Origin: Syntrophotalea acetylenica
GTDB lineage: Bacteria > Desulfobacterota > Desulfuromonadia > Desulfuromonadales > Syntrophotaleaceae
Length of the DNA stretch: 64,000 bases
Assembly (NCBI RefSeq): GCF_001888165.1
Contig: NZ_CP015455.1
Span: 310,001-374,000, forward strand
Direction of reading: 5' to 3'
The position numbers and the translations under genes were made by a program. Below are positions 1-9,893 of the stretch, piece by piece. The notes under the pieces were generated by a model, which was not told the DNA's origin, searched no databases, and saw nothing but the letters and a program-made list of their open reading frames with translations. Each line of letters begins with the position of its first letter. Position 1 is the stretch's first letter.

Positions 1-227
1 GAGCCTTGCGGATCGCAGAACAGGCATCCCGGCCGGTCGCGGGTAGCGCCACGGTTGGGACAGGAGAAGCCTGCATCGACGGATATTTTATGGACGCGGC
101 CGCCGAAGCGTTGTTTCAGATGTGCGGAAAAGCTGCGGTATGGTTTCTCTTGCATGGCGCGACTATGCCACCGGTAGCCCCTGAGAGCAAGGGGTTTGGA
201 AGAAGCCGCCGGATTTTCCGGGCGCGA
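1..227. other. Left edge, no recognisable gene
   Basis: No supportable gene is seen in the first 341 bases. A 76-codon open frame at 6-236 has no recognisable domain and no clear ribosome binding site. It may be the end of an upstream intergenic region. The part nearest the first gene carries the promoter described separately. Confidence 0.4.
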
Positions 228-255
228 TTGAAATAGCCCCCCTGCCTGATATAAT
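228..255 (+). promoter_or_regulatory. Sigma-70 promoter of the polysaccharide operon
   Basis: TTGAAA at 228-233 and a perfect TATAAT at 250-255 are separated by 16 bases. Transcription would start near 262, about 80 bases before the response regulator start codon. Seen directly; promoter activity is inferred. Confidence 0.6.
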
Positions 256-341
256 CCACTCGGCTTTCATGACGAGCCGCCATGCCCGCATTCTCGGCGG
301 ACTTGGCATCGGGTCCGGATAATCATCAAGGGAGGGGCTTT

Positions 342-731
342 GTGACGCGTTTGCTGGTGGTTGATGACGAACAGGACATCCGCTACCTGTTCCAATGTGA
401 ACTGGAGGAAGAGGGGTATCAGGTCGACGCGGTCGGTTCCGCGGTTGAAGCCGATGCCGCTTTGCGGAAGCACGTCTATGATCTGGTGGTGCTCGATATC
501 CAGGTCGGTGGGGACAGCGGTCTTGCCATGCTGCAGGATATTATCGGCCGCCGGAAGGACCTGCCGGTGATTCTCTGTACCGCCTTCAGTTGCTACAAAG
601 AGGATTTTTCCTCCTGGCTGGCGGACGGTTACGTGGTGAAAAGTTCGGATCTCACTGAACTTAAAAACGAGATCCGACGCGTGTTGATCAAACGGGGCAA
701 GCTGCTCCAGGGCGAGGGGGCGAACCGATGA
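342..731 (+). CDS. Single-domain response regulator (CheY-like receiver)
   Basis: A 129-residue stand-alone receiver domain with no output domain. The acidic pair D8/D9, the phosphoacceptor D52 (in VVLDIQ), T80 and K100 are all in the expected places. The GTG start at 342 is chosen because GGAGGGG lies just upstream and the receiver fold begins at once; the longer frame from 282 adds 20 residues of no family character. Its stop overlaps the ATG of the next gene by ATGA, so the two are translationally coupled. No histidine kinase is adjacent. Its place at the head of a sugar-nucleotide and glucan operon suggests a role in signalling for polysaccharide production, but the target is unknown. Confidence 0.85.
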   Translation: MTRLLVVDDEQDIRYLFQCELEEEGYQVDAVGSAVEADAALRKHVYDLVVLDIQVGGDSGLAMLQDIIGRRKDLPVILCTAFSCYKEDFSSWLADGYVVKSSDLTELKNEIRRVLIKRGKLLQGEGANR

Positions 732-3247
732 AAGCTGTGATCATGGCAGGCGGGTTCGGAACCCGCATGCAGCCTTTGACCATCAATCAGCCCAAACCGA
801 TGGTGCCTCTGGTCAACCAGCCAATCATGAGTCATATCATTGCGCTTTTGAAACAGCATGGTATCTCGGATGTCATCATGCTGTTGTTTCACCAGCCCGA
901 GATCATCAAGAACTATTTCGGCGACGGCAGCGAACTGGGGGTTCGCATCACCTATGTCACGCCCCTGGAGGATTTTGGAACTGCCGGCGCGGTCAGGGCC
1001 GCGGCGCCTTATCTGGACGAACGTTTTCTGGTAATCAGCGGTGACCTGCTGACCGATTTCGATCTGGGCGAGGTTTTGAAGTTTCACGAGGAAAAGCAGG
1101 CCCTGGCCACGATCACCCTGACATCCGTGGAGGATCCTCTGCAGTTCGGGGTGGTGATTACCGATCAGCAGGGCGCCATCACCAAGTTTCTTGAAAAACC
1201 GGGCTGGGGCGAGGTGTTCTCCGATACCATCAACACCGGCATCTATGTCTTCGAGCCCGCGGTACTCGATATGATCCCGGAAAAGACCAACCGGGACTGG
1301 TCCAAGGATATCTTCCCGCGTATGCTGGCCGAGGGGCGCCCGCTGTACGGATGCCGGCAGCGCGGCTACTGGGCAGATATCGGCAATACCGACGCCTACC
1401 TGGAAACCTGCCGGGACCTGTTTCGCGACAGAGTGGCGGTATCGCTGCCCGAACCGGTCCTGTGTGAGGCAGGCCGCAGGATTTATCTCGGCACCGATAC
1501 CCAGGTGGCGGAGGCCGACCTGTCGCGCCTTGAAGGGATGGTGGTGATCGGCGACAACAGTCAGGTGCAGGGAGGATCGCGGCTGAAGAATTGCGTCATC
1601 GGCCGCAACTGCGTGATCGAGGACGATGTTGAACTGGAGGATGTCATCCTCTGGGACAATGTGTTTGTCAAGCGCGGATGCCGTCTGTTCGGCACCGTGG
1701 CCGGACATCGCACCCGCCTCGGGCGCGGCGTGGTGTCGGAGGAAGGCGTGGTCATCGGCGACGAGACCGATGTCGGCGACGAGGCCTATCTGCGCAAGGA
1801 CGTTAAAATCTGGCCGCGCAAATCGATAGAGAGCGGCTCCATTGTCAGCACCAATCTGATCTGGGGCGACAAGTGGCGCAAGAGTCTGTTCGAAGGCGCC
1901 TCGGTTCGCGGCTTGAGCAATGTGGAACTGTCGCCCGAGTTCTGCGCCAAGCTTGGCGCCGCTTACGGATCGGTGTTGCCGCGCGACAGTTATGTGATCA
2001 CCAGCCGCGACGGCCAGCGTTCGTCGCGCATGCTCAAGCGCGCGTTTCTCGGGGGGGTGCTGTCCACCGGCGTGAATGTGCGCGATATCAAGCAGATGCC
2101 GCTGCCGGTTATGAGTTACAAGCTCGGCACCTTCGGCGAGGTCGGCGGGGTTCATTTCCGGCAATTCGGCGAGGATTCCGCGGCCACTGAGATCCTGTTT
2201 TACGATGCGGAAGGGTTTGAAATCCCCTCCGGCACCGCCAAGGCCGTCGAACGGATCTTCTTCAAGGAAAATTTTCGCCGCGTGCATTACGCCGAGCCGG
2301 GGGAGATCAGGGAACTGCCGCAATTGACCGCTTTTTACAGGGAAGGCTTTTTGCGCGCCCTCGATGGCGGCCTGTTGCGGTCGTTTGCGCCGAAAGTGGT
2401 CATCGACCTCAATCATTCCCCTGCCGGCGAGCTGCTTCCCGGCCTGTTGACGGATCTCGGTTGCGAGGTTGTCGAACTCAACTCCCGCTTTGAAGAAGGG
2501 CGCAGTGCAACGGCCCCGGATCAGACTGCCCGCGCCATGCAGCAGCTGTCCCGTATCGTCGTATCCCTCGAAGCTGCCGCTGGCTTCTGGCTCGATCCGT
2601 CGGGGGAGCGGGTGCGGATCATCGACGAAAGCGGCAGTCTGCTGACGGAAATCGAAGCCCTTGGCGTGGTGGTTTCCCTGGTGAGTCGCTGCGGAATGGC
2701 CGGGATCCTGGCGCTGCCGGTGTCAGCGCCGATGGCGCTTGAGAAGGTCGCCCAGGAGAGCGGCCTGACCTGCCGTATCGTCAAAAACGATGCGCGCGCC
2801 CTGCTGGAGGCGGTGTCCGAGCGTGGCGGCCTGCTGGCCGCCACGTTGGACGGCCGTTTCGCCGTGCCGGGTTTTCAGGGGCATTTTGACGGCATGTTCG
2901 CGGTGGCCAAGATTCTCGAAATGCTCGGTCACGCGGGCATGAGTCTCGGCAGTCTGCGTCGCAGTCTTCCCGACCGCGCTTACCGGCAGGCGCAAATCCC
3001 CTGCAGTCGGCAATTCAAGGGCGGCGTGATGCGCAAGATGAGCGAGCATACCGTGAATCTCGATGCTTCCTTCGTCGACGGCGTCAAGATCCGCTTCGAA
3101 GACGACTGGGTACTGGTATTGCCTGATCAGTATCGGCCGCTGATGCATATCGTGGCGGATTCCCCCGATATCCGGCGCGCCGAAAGCCTGCTGGAGAATT
3201 ACCGGAACAAGGTTGAAACCTGGAAAAAGGAACTTCTCAACCCCTGA
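728..3247 (+). CDS. Nucleotidyltransferase / phosphomannomutase-like fusion protein
   Basis: An 839-residue three-part protein. Residues 1-230 are a sugar-phosphate nucleotidyltransferase with the signature GGFGTRMQPLT and the later QPKPM motif, which would make an NDP-sugar from a sugar 1-phosphate. Residues about 250-370 show hexapeptide-type repeats of a left-handed beta helix. Residues about 380-839 resemble the alpha-D-phosphohexomutase domains. The mutase part appears disabled: the catalytic serine loop, normally TASHNP, reads RQFGED near residue 477, and the metal loop, normally DGDxDR, reads DPSGERVR near residue 622. Family relatives are annotated mannose-1-phosphate guanylyltransferase/phosphomannomutase; the nucleotide and sugar used here are not certain. 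Its start overlaps the response regulator stop. Confidence 0.85.
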   Translation: MKAVIMAGGFGTRMQPLTINQPKPMVPLVNQPIMSHIIALLKQHGISDVIMLLFHQPEIIKNYFGDGSELGVRITYVTPLEDFGTAGAVRAAAPYLDERFLVISGDLLTDFDLGEVLKFHEEKQALATITLTSVEDPLQFGVVITDQQGAITKFLEKPGWGEVFSDTINTGIYVFEPAVLDMIPEKTNRDWSKDIFPRMLAEGRPLYGCRQRGYWADIGNTDAYLETCRDLFRDRVAVSLPEPVLCEAGRRIYLGTDTQVAEADLSRLEGMVVIGDNSQVQGGSRLKNCVIGRNCVIEDDVELEDVILWDNVFVKRGCRLFGTVAGHRTRLGRGVVSEEGVVIGDETDVGDEAYLRKDVKIWPRKSIESGSIVSTNLIWGDKWRKSLFEGASVRGLSNVELSPEFCAKLGAAYGSVLPRDSYVITSRDGQRSSRMLKRAFLGGVLSTGVNVRDIKQMPLPVMSYKLGTFGEVGGVHFRQFGEDSAATEILFYDAEGFEIPSGTAKAVERIFFKENFRRVHYAEPGEIRELPQLTAFYREGFLRALDGGLLRSFAPKVVIDLNHSPAGELLPGLLTDLGCEVVELNSRFEEGRSATAPDQTARAMQQLSRIVVSLEAAAGFWLDPSGERVRIIDESGSLLTEIEALGVVVSLVSRCGMAGILALPVSAPMALEKVAQESGLTCRIVKNDARALLEAVSERGGLLAATLDGRFAVPGFQGHFDGMFAVAKILEMLGHAGMSLGSLRRSLPDRAYRQAQIPCSRQFKGGVMRKMSEHTVNLDASFVDGVKIRFEDDWVLVLPDQYRPLMHIVADSPDIRRAESLLENYRNKVETWKKELLNP

Positions 3248-3278
3248 ACGGGGCACTGGGTTGCGTATCGCGAAATCG

Positions 3279-5369
3279 ATGAAACCTCTGGATGTTGTCC
3301 TGATCTGGCATATGCATCAACCCGATTACCGGGATCCGCTGCAGGACGAAGTGCTGCTGCCTTGGGTGTTTTTGCATGCGGTCAAGGATTACGGCGATAT
3401 GTTGCAAACGGCCGTTGATCATGGTATCCGGGTGACCTTCAATCTGGTGCCGACCCTGTTGGAGCAGCTCCGGGAATACGCCTCCAAAAGCCTCAGGGAC
3501 CGCTGGCTCGAACTGGCGCGTCGTGATCCGCAGGCCATGTCCGACGGCGAGCGTGCCAGTCTGGTGCAGTGTTTTTTTTCGGTTCACGCTGAACGGCATA
3601 TCCGGCCCCATGCCCGCTACCGCGAACTGGCGGAGCAGCGCGCCTTGTGGAAATCTTCGGCCTGGCAGCGGTTCTCGGAAGCGGATCTGCGGGATCTGCA
3701 GGTATGGTTTCTGCTGTCATGGTCCGGATATTACCTGCGTCGGGAGCCGGGCGTCGTGGCCGACCTGCTGGCCAAGGGGCGGAACTTCGATGAGCAGGAC
3801 AAGCACCGGCTGTTACAGGCTTACCAGGAGGTTGTGGAGGGCATCCTGGCGCGGTTCCGGCAGGCCGAGGACGAGGGTGCCGTAGAACTGTCGGTAACGC
3901 CCTATGCCCATCCCATACTGCCGCTGCTGTGCGATAGCGGTGAAGCCGCCCGCGCCCGCGAGGGAGTTTTGTTGCCAAAAACGCCCTTCCGTTTTCCGGA
4001 GGATGCCCGTCGGCAGGTTCGCCTGGGACTGGCGAGCGCGGGGGATTTTTTCGGAGTCCGTTCGCGCGGCATCTGGCCGTCCGAAGGCGGACTGAGCGAA
4101 TCCGTGGTGCGCATCATGGCCGATGAAGGTGCCGTCTGGACTGCCGGCGATGAAGCCCTGCTGGAAAAATCCCTGCCCGGAGGGCTCGGCGACCGCACGT
4201 CACTTTATCGCCCGTACAGTTATCTGGGATTGCCGCTGCTGTTTCGGGACCGGGAGCTGTCGGACCGCATTGGTTTTGTGTATGCGACCTGGCCTTCGCA
4301 GACGGCGGCGGCGGATCTTCTTGACCGCCTGCGGGCACTGGCTCAGCAAGTGCCGGGCGGGGTGGTGACCCTGATTCTGGATGGAGAAAATTGCTGGGAA
4401 GGTTATGAAGAAAACGGCTTTGCTTTTTTGCAGGCTGTTTATCGGGGTCTGGCCGATTCGCCGGTTCTGCGGGCGGTCACCTTCAGCGAAGCCTTGGCCA
4501 GCCGCAAGCCTGAGCCGTTGAAGGTTTTGGCACCGGGATCCTGGATCAATGGGGATTTCGATATCTGGATCGGGCACCCCGAGGAAAATTGCGCCTGGGA
4601 ATGGCTGGGCGAAGCGCGCCGCGCCCTGCAGTCCGCAGATGCGGACTGCCAGGGTGAAGGCTGGCCGCATCTGCTGCGTGCGGAAGGCAGCGATTGGTTC
4701 TGGTGGTTTGGCGAGCACCATCGCAGCGAGCAGGCGGAAACTTTCGATCAGCTTTTCCGGCATCATCTGCAGGCTTTCTACCGCGCCATCAGAAAGCCGG
4801 TGCCGCCCTGCCTGCACTATCCGTTGAGGGGGGCGCGCCGCAGCAGTCGCGTTTATCCTCCCACCGAATCGGTAAGCCCCGTCATCGATGGACGGCTGAC
4901 CGATTATTTTGAATGGCACGGCGCCGGCACCGTGGAACTGGGCGGCGGCGGTGCCATGCATAATGCCAGCTTTGATCTTCTGGGTTTTTTTTATGGCTAC
5001 GATGAAAATTTTTTCTATCTGCGGTTCGATTTTCGCCAGCCCGTGGAACAAATAGCCGGGCCGGACGGAGAACTGCTGGTGCGCTTGCAGGCCGAGGGTG
5101 TCTGGGAAGCCCGCCTGGCGGCCAGGGCCAACCGCGTGCTGGTGCAAAGTGTCGATGGGGCCGGCGGCGGGGAGGGACCAGGGGCTGCGGGAACCATCGC
5201 GGAAATGGGCTTGCCGCTGAAGCTGCTGGACCTTAAGCCGGGCGGTGCACTGAACGTGTCCTTGACGGTGCTCGATTCCGGAAGGGAGTTGGCCCGTTGG
5301 CCCGCCGGGGGGGAGCTGGCCCTGATTTACCCGGGGCCCGATGCGGAAGCCCCGCAGTGGCCCCTTTGA
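3279..5369 (+). CDS. Glycoside hydrolase family 57 protein
   Basis: About 696 residues. The N-terminal catalytic barrel shows GH57 conserved regions: WHMHQP near residue 10 (region 1), the GIWPSEGG motif carrying the expected nucleophile glutamate (region 3) and LDGENCWEG carrying the expected acid aspartate (region 4). Known members act on alpha-1,4/1,6-glucans as amylases, 4-alpha-glucanotransferases or branching enzymes. The C-terminal third is beta-rich and carbohydrate-binding-like. No signal peptide is seen, so it is cytoplasmic. ATG 3279 is chosen because homologues begin at MKPLDVV; TTG 3261, with GGGG upstream, is an alternative. It lies between the nucleotidyltransferase and the GalT-like gene and probably remodels glycogen. 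Exact specificity cannot be read from the sequence. Confidence 0.85.
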   Translation: MKPLDVVLIWHMHQPDYRDPLQDEVLLPWVFLHAVKDYGDMLQTAVDHGIRVTFNLVPTLLEQLREYASKSLRDRWLELARRDPQAMSDGERASLVQCFFSVHAERHIRPHARYRELAEQRALWKSSAWQRFSEADLRDLQVWFLLSWSGYYLRREPGVVADLLAKGRNFDEQDKHRLLQAYQEVVEGILARFRQAEDEGAVELSVTPYAHPILPLLCDSGEAARAREGVLLPKTPFRFPEDARRQVRLGLASAGDFFGVRSRGIWPSEGGLSESVVRIMADEGAVWTAGDEALLEKSLPGGLGDRTSLYRPYSYLGLPLLFRDRELSDRIGFVYATWPSQTAAADLLDRLRALAQQVPGGVVTLILDGENCWEGYEENGFAFLQAVYRGLADSPVLRAVTFSEALASRKPEPLKVLAPGSWINGDFDIWIGHPEENCAWEWLGEARRALQSADADCQGEGWPHLLRAEGSDWFWWFGEHHRSEQAETFDQLFRHHLQAFYRAIRKPVPPCLHYPLRGARRSSRVYPPTESVSPVIDGRLTDYFEWHGAGTVELGGGGAMHNASFDLLGFFYGYDENFFYLRFDFRQPVEQIAGPDGELLVRLQAEGVWEARLAARANRVLVQSVDGAGGGEGPGAAGTIAEMGLPLKLLDLKPGGALNVSLTVLDSGRELARWPAGGELALIYPGPDAEAPQWPL

Positions 5370-5417
5370 ACTCGCGGGCCGTAATGACGGCAGTGATGCC
5401 GGAAAGGAGTGTTGCGT

Positions 5418-6445
5418 TTGTCCGAATTGCGTTGGGACCCCTTTATTGATAGCTGGGTGGCGATTATCGAAGCGCGGGGGCGCCGCCCCGTCGATTTTAT
5501 CACCGAGCGCAAGCGCATCGAAACCAGCGTCTGTCCGTTCTGCTACGGGCAGGAAGACAAAACGCCGGCGGAAGTCTATGCCCTGCGGCCGGATGCCGGT
5601 CTTCCCAACCAGCCCGGATGGAAAGTGCGTGTCATTCCGAACAAGTTTCCCATTCTGCGCATCGAAGGGCAACTCGAAGCAAGAGGGGAAGGGGTATACG
5701 ATGTCAAAAACGGTATCGGCGCCCATGAGGTGATTATCGAAACCCCGGAACACGAGCGCCAACCTGCCGACCTGCGGGCGGCGGAGCTGGCCGATGTGTT
5801 TCGCGCGTTTCGCTCGCGGCTGGTCGACCTGCGGCGCGACAAACGCTTCCGGCATATTGTTATTTACAAAAATCACGGGCTGGAAGCCGGCGCCACGATC
5901 CCCCATACCCATTCGCAGCTGCTGGCCCTGCCCGTCATTCCGCCTCATCTGCGGATCGCATTGCGGGCCAGTCGCGACTATTTCCGCCGCAAGGAACGCT
6001 GCCTGATGTGCGACATGCTCGCCCAGGAACTGTCCGACGGACGGCGTCTGGTGCGAGTCGATGGGGAATTCGCGGTTTTTGCACCGTTTGCTTCGCGCCA
6101 TCCCTTTACTCTGCGTATCGTGCCGCGCAGTCATCTTCATGATTTTGCCCAATTGACCGACCATATGCTGCTCGCGCTGGGGGAAACCCTGCATGATGTG
6201 TTACGGCGCCTGCGTGCGGTGCTGCGCGATCCCCCCTTCAATCTGGTACTGCACAATGCGCCACTGGCCGTGCCGCGGCCGGGGCGTCCGGAGTTCTGGC
6301 ATTCGCTGCCTGCCGATTATCACTGGTATTTTGAGCTTACCCCAGAATCATGGATCCGGCAGGATTCGAAGGGGGGACCGGATTTTTCATCAACCCGACT
6401 TCACCTGAAGATGCGGCACGCTATCTGGTTGAAGCGGTGCAATGA
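5418..6445 (+). CDS. galT: GalT-like nucleotidyltransferase, frameshifted near its 3' end
   Basis: A HIT-superfamily hexose-1-phosphate uridylyltransferase-like enzyme of about 342 residues. It has the zinc pairs CPFC and CLMC and an active-site HTHSQ (classical GalT has HPHxQ). TTG 5418 gives MSELRWDP, typical of the family, with AAGGAG eight bases upstream; GTG 5409 is the alternative. In the frame read from the start, the family C-terminus is lost after ELTPE near 6347. One frame over, the expected ending ([16 protein letters not shown] to VEAVQ) runs to TGA 6443-6445 and overlaps the next ATG by ATGA. The length is one base short of a multiple of three, so one base is missing, most simply an A near 6346-6348. 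Galactose use is not certain: no galK or galE is nearby, and an ADP-glucose phosphorylase-type role within a glucan operon is possible. Confidence 0.8.
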
Positions 6446-9400
6446 CACCGTTCCAGTCAGGTTTGCCATCACCTGTTTTGCAAGCGTTTTCCAGAAAGGT
6501 TGCTCAGCCCATTGCCATGACTGCTCCCCTTGATCCCCTGTCGGCATCGGTTCCCGGTTTTGAACCCTATTTTTCCCTGTCTTTTCAGATCAGTGCCGGG
6601 GCGCGGCGTCAATTGGCCGAGCTGCCGGCTCCGGCCGGTGTTTCGCGGATATACCGGCTGCGCCAGGTGACGGATCACCTGGGGGAACGTTACGCGAATC
6701 CCGCCTGCAGCGCCGGAAGGCTGGAACTGCTGGCGATGCTCAGCAACGCACTGCGCTGGACGGCGTACCGGTATCTGCAGACACGCAATTGCATGGTCGG
6801 CAGGGATGACGTGGTAATCGCGGGCCGGGCCGTGGCCCTTGCCGGCCTGCAACGCAGCCTGGCGTCCTTTGTCGCGCTTTATCCTCCGGATGTGGTTTGG
6901 AAAGGTATGACGCCGCATCGGTTTTTGATGGGTCCCGACGGCGATCCAGGCCGTGGCGCGGCGCTGCTTGAATTGCTGGTACTGTCGGTGCAGAGCGCCA
7001 ACCCGGCAGCCGCGGCCTTTCGTCCTCTGTTCGATGACGATGAACTGAACCGCATGATCCCCTACCGGGCCACCTTGCAGGCGCTGGACAAGCTGCTGTG
7101 TCGCCCCGACGGGGGCGGGCTTTTTAGTGATGTGCCTTTGTTGCAGCTGCTGCAGGCACCGGTACAGGCCTCTCCCGACAGTCTCGAGGGGCAACTGGCC
7201 TTTGTGCGCGAGCACTGGAAGGGGATCCTGCCGGAGCATGTGTTGCTGGCTATCGATGCCGGATTTGCGCTGCGGACCGAGGAGACGCGCATGCGGGGTT
7301 TCGGTCCCGGCCCTCAGGCCGTGCCGGATTATGGCAGGCTGCCGGTCGTGGAGGAAGAACGGTTTTCGCCGGACCGAGACTGGATGTCCGATCTGGTGTT
7401 GCTGGCCAAGTCGGTGCATGTCTGGTTTTATCAGCTGTCCCGCCATTACGGGCGTGCCGTGAACCGCCTGCGGGACATCCCCGACGCCGAGCTGGATCAG
7501 CTGGCGGCGCGCGGGTTTTCAGGATTGTGGCTGATCGGCATCTGGGAGCGTTCTCCGGCATCCCGACAGATCAAGCGGCTGCGCGGCAATCCCGAAGCCG
7601 AGGCTTCGGCCTATGCCCTCTACGATTACCGGGTTGCCGATGAACTTGGCGGGCAGGCGGACCTGGACGATCTCGACCGGCGCTGTCGGCAGCGCGGCAT
7701 CCGGCTGGCCTGCGACGTGGTGCCGAACCATACCGGCATCGATTCGCGCTGGATGCGGGAGCATCCCGACTGGTTCGTGCAGACATCCCATCCGCCTTAC
7801 CCGGGCTACCGCTTTACGGGCCCCGACCTGTCGACCAACAACGGCATGAGCCTTTATCTGGAAGACGGCTACTGGGACCACAGCGATGCCGCCGTGGTTT
7901 TCAAGCGGGTCGATCATTACAGTGGCGAAGAGCGTTACATCTATCATGGCAATGACGGCACCCACTTGCCCTGGAATGACACCGCCCAGCTGAATTTTCT
8001 GCTGCCGCAGGTGCGCGAAGCGATGATCCGCACCATCCTCGAGGTTGCACGCACCTTTCGCGTGATCCGCTTCGACGCGGCCATGACTCTGGCCAAAAAA
8101 CATTATCAGCGGCTGTGGTTTCCGCTGCCCGGCGGCGGTGCGGGTGTGCCGTCGCGTTCGGAATTCAGCCTCGCCAGCGCTCAATTCGAGGAACTGTTCC
8201 CGATGGAATTCTGGCGCGAGGTGGTCGACCGGGTGGCTGCCGAGGCTCCCGATACACTGCTGCTGGCGGAAGCCTTCTGGCTGATGGAGAGTTATTTTGT
8301 CCGCACCCTCGGCATGCATCGGGTGTACAACAGCGCCTTCATGCACATGATGAAGCAGGAAGACAACGCCAGGTACCGTCAGCTGCTCAAAAACACGCTG
8401 GCTTTCAATCCCCAAATCCTCAAGCGCTTCGTCAATTTCATGAGCAATCCGGACGAAGCCACCGCCGTCGAGCAGTTCGGCAAGGGTGACAAATATTTCG
8501 GGGTGGCTGTGCTGTTGGCAACCCTGCCGGGGCTGCCCATGTTCGGCCATGGCCAGGTGGAGGGGTTCCGGGAAAAATACGGCATGGAATACCGGCGCGC
8601 CTATCTGCACGAGGAGGTCGACGAAGGGTTCGTGGCGCATCATGAAAAGGTGATCTTTCCGCTGCTGCACCGTCGCTCCCTGTTCAGTGGCGCCGAACAT
8701 TTCGCGTTGTACGATTGTGTCAGCGACGGCGCGGTGCTGGAGGATGTTCTGGCTTACAGCAATCGCCGGGGTGAACAGCGGGCCCTGGTGGTGTTTCATA
8801 ACCGATCGTTGCAGGTTGGCGGGTGGATCCGCAATGCCTGTCCCCGCGCCGGAGAATCCGGAACCGGGTTTGGGCCGACCCTGGCCGATGCACTGGCCTT
8901 ACGGTCAGAGCCGGAGATTCTTTACCGGTTTCGCGATCATTGCACCGGGTTGCAGTATCTGCGTTTTTCGCAGGAACTGGCGCAGCAGGGGTTGTTTGTC
9001 TCCCCTGGCCCCTATCAATGCCATGTGTTCCTCGATTTTGTCGAAGTGAGCGACGCCGACGGCCATTGGCGGCATTTGTGGCAGGCTCTGGAAGGGCGGC
9101 CGGTAGCTGATCTCGATCGGGAATATCGGCGGATTGTACATGGGGAGCTGCTGCGGTCTCTGCGGCAGGTGCTGGAAAGCTGTGACGCTGTCCTTTTTGA
9201 CAACGGTGCCGACCAGGGTCCGGTTCTGGAAGGCTACGCCGCCTTTCTGGGCGCACTGCAGCGCGATCTGCGCCTGGAGGTCAACCGGAGTCCCCTGCTG
9301 GAGCGGTTGCACGGACAGTTGCGGCGGGTAGTCGAGCTGGACGCTATTGCGGCGCGGCAGGCGGTTCGCGATGTGCTTGGCCCCTGGCTGATTGTGCATC

Positions 9401-9828
9401 CCCTGACGCTGCTTTCGGAGTCCCTTGCCGAACCTGCCGCCTTCATCCGGTGGCTGGAGCACCAGTTGCTGACCGATGTTGTCACGGCGCGCTGGCCCGA
9501 GGATGCGGCAGCGGAAAATCTGCAGCTGCTGCAGCTGCTGCTTCGCTGGCGCGGCTGCGGCTGCCTGCAGGAGGAGCACTGGCTTGGACCTTTGCTCGAC
9601 GATGTCGCCGTGCGGGAGTTTCTGCTGGTGCATCGCTACCAGGATTGCGACTGGTTCAATCGTGAACGTTTCGAAAGGTTACTGGCCGGCCTGATCCTGA
9701 CCGCGGCTCTGGAAGACACTTCTGATGACGAGGAATCCGCCGCAGGCTCGCCGCAGCAACTGGCGCTGATGCTGCACCGGGCCGAGCTGGCCGGATATCG
9801 TCTGGATAAATTCCGCGCCCTCGTATAA
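6442..9828 (+). CDS. Large GH13 alpha-amylase family protein
   Basis: A 1128-residue protein, about twice the usual size of an amylase. A GH13 barrel occupies the middle: DVVPNHTG (region I), [13 protein letters not shown] with the nucleophile aspartate (region II) and LLAEAFW with the acid/base glutamate (region III). Region IV reads SNPDEA rather than the usual NHD. The N-terminal about 300 residues are helical and the C-terminal about 350 residues are leucine-rich and unlike known carbohydrate-binding modules. No signal peptide is seen. The start ATG 6442 overlaps the galT-like stop and suits translational coupling; there is no separate ribosome binding site, and ATG 6517 is a weaker alternative. 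It likely acts on glycogen or maltodextrin made by the neighbouring glycogen synthase. Reaction type is unknown. Confidence 0.8.
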   Translation: MTPFQSGLPSPVLQAFSRKVAQPIAMTAPLDPLSASVPGFEPYFSLSFQISAGARRQLAELPAPAGVSRIYRLRQVTDHLGERYANPACSAGRLELLAMLSNALRWTAYRYLQTRNCMVGRDDVVIAGRAVALAGLQRSLASFVALYPPDVVWKGMTPHRFLMGPDGDPGRGAALLELLVLSVQSANPAAAAFRPLFDDDELNRMIPYRATLQALDKLLCRPDGGGLFSDVPLLQLLQAPVQASPDSLEGQLAFVREHWKGILPEHVLLAIDAGFALRTEETRMRGFGPGPQAVPDYGRLPVVEEERFSPDRDWMSDLVLLAKSVHVWFYQLSRHYGRAVNRLRDIPDAELDQLAARGFSGLWLIGIWERSPASRQIKRLRGNPEAEASAYALYDYRVADELGGQADLDDLDRRCRQRGIRLACDVVPNHTGIDSRWMREHPDWFVQTSHPPYPGYRFTGPDLSTNNGMSLYLEDGYWDHSDAAVVFKRVDHYSGEERYIYHGNDGTHLPWNDTAQLNFLLPQVREAMIRTILEVARTFRVIRFDAAMTLAKKHYQRLWFPLPGGGAGVPSRSEFSLASAQFEELFPMEFWREVVDRVAAEAPDTLLLAEAFWLMESYFVRTLGMHRVYNSAFMHMMKQEDNARYRQLLKNTLAFNPQILKRFVNFMSNPDEATAVEQFGKGDKYFGVAVLLATLPGLPMFGHGQVEGFREKYGMEYRRAYLHEEVDEGFVAHHEKVIFPLLHRRSLFSGAEHFALYDCVSDGAVLEDVLAYSNRRGEQRALVVFHNRSLQVGGWIRNACPRAGESGTGFGPTLADALALRSEPEILYRFRDHCTGLQYLRFSQELAQQGLFVSPGPYQCHVFLDFVEVSDADGHWRHLWQALEGRPVADLDREYRRIVHGELLRSLRQVLESCDAVLFDNGADQGPVLEGYAAFLGALQRDLRLEVNRSPLLERLHGQLRRVVELDAIAARQAVRDVLGPWLIVHPLTLLSESLAEPAAFIRWLEHQLLTDVVTARWPEDAAAENLQLLQLLLRWRGCGCLQEEHWLGPLLDDVAVREFLLVHRYQDCDWFNRERFERLLAGLILTAALEDTSDDEESAAGSPQQLALMLHRAELAGYRLDKFRALV

Positions 9829-9893
9829 GCCGGGCCGCTGCAGTTTTTCTCAGATTGCCCGTAAACATGGCGGCAAGCCGCAGGAGTTTTGCA

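Noticed and set aside
629-2416. A 595-codon minus-strand open frame opposite the nucleotidyltransferase gene
   Set aside because: It is the antisense of a clear gene in G+C-rich DNA, without domain, ribosome site or family pattern.
4200-6194. A 664-codon minus-strand open frame opposite GH57 and the galT-like gene
   Set aside because: Antisense shadow crossing two real genes; no recognisable domain.
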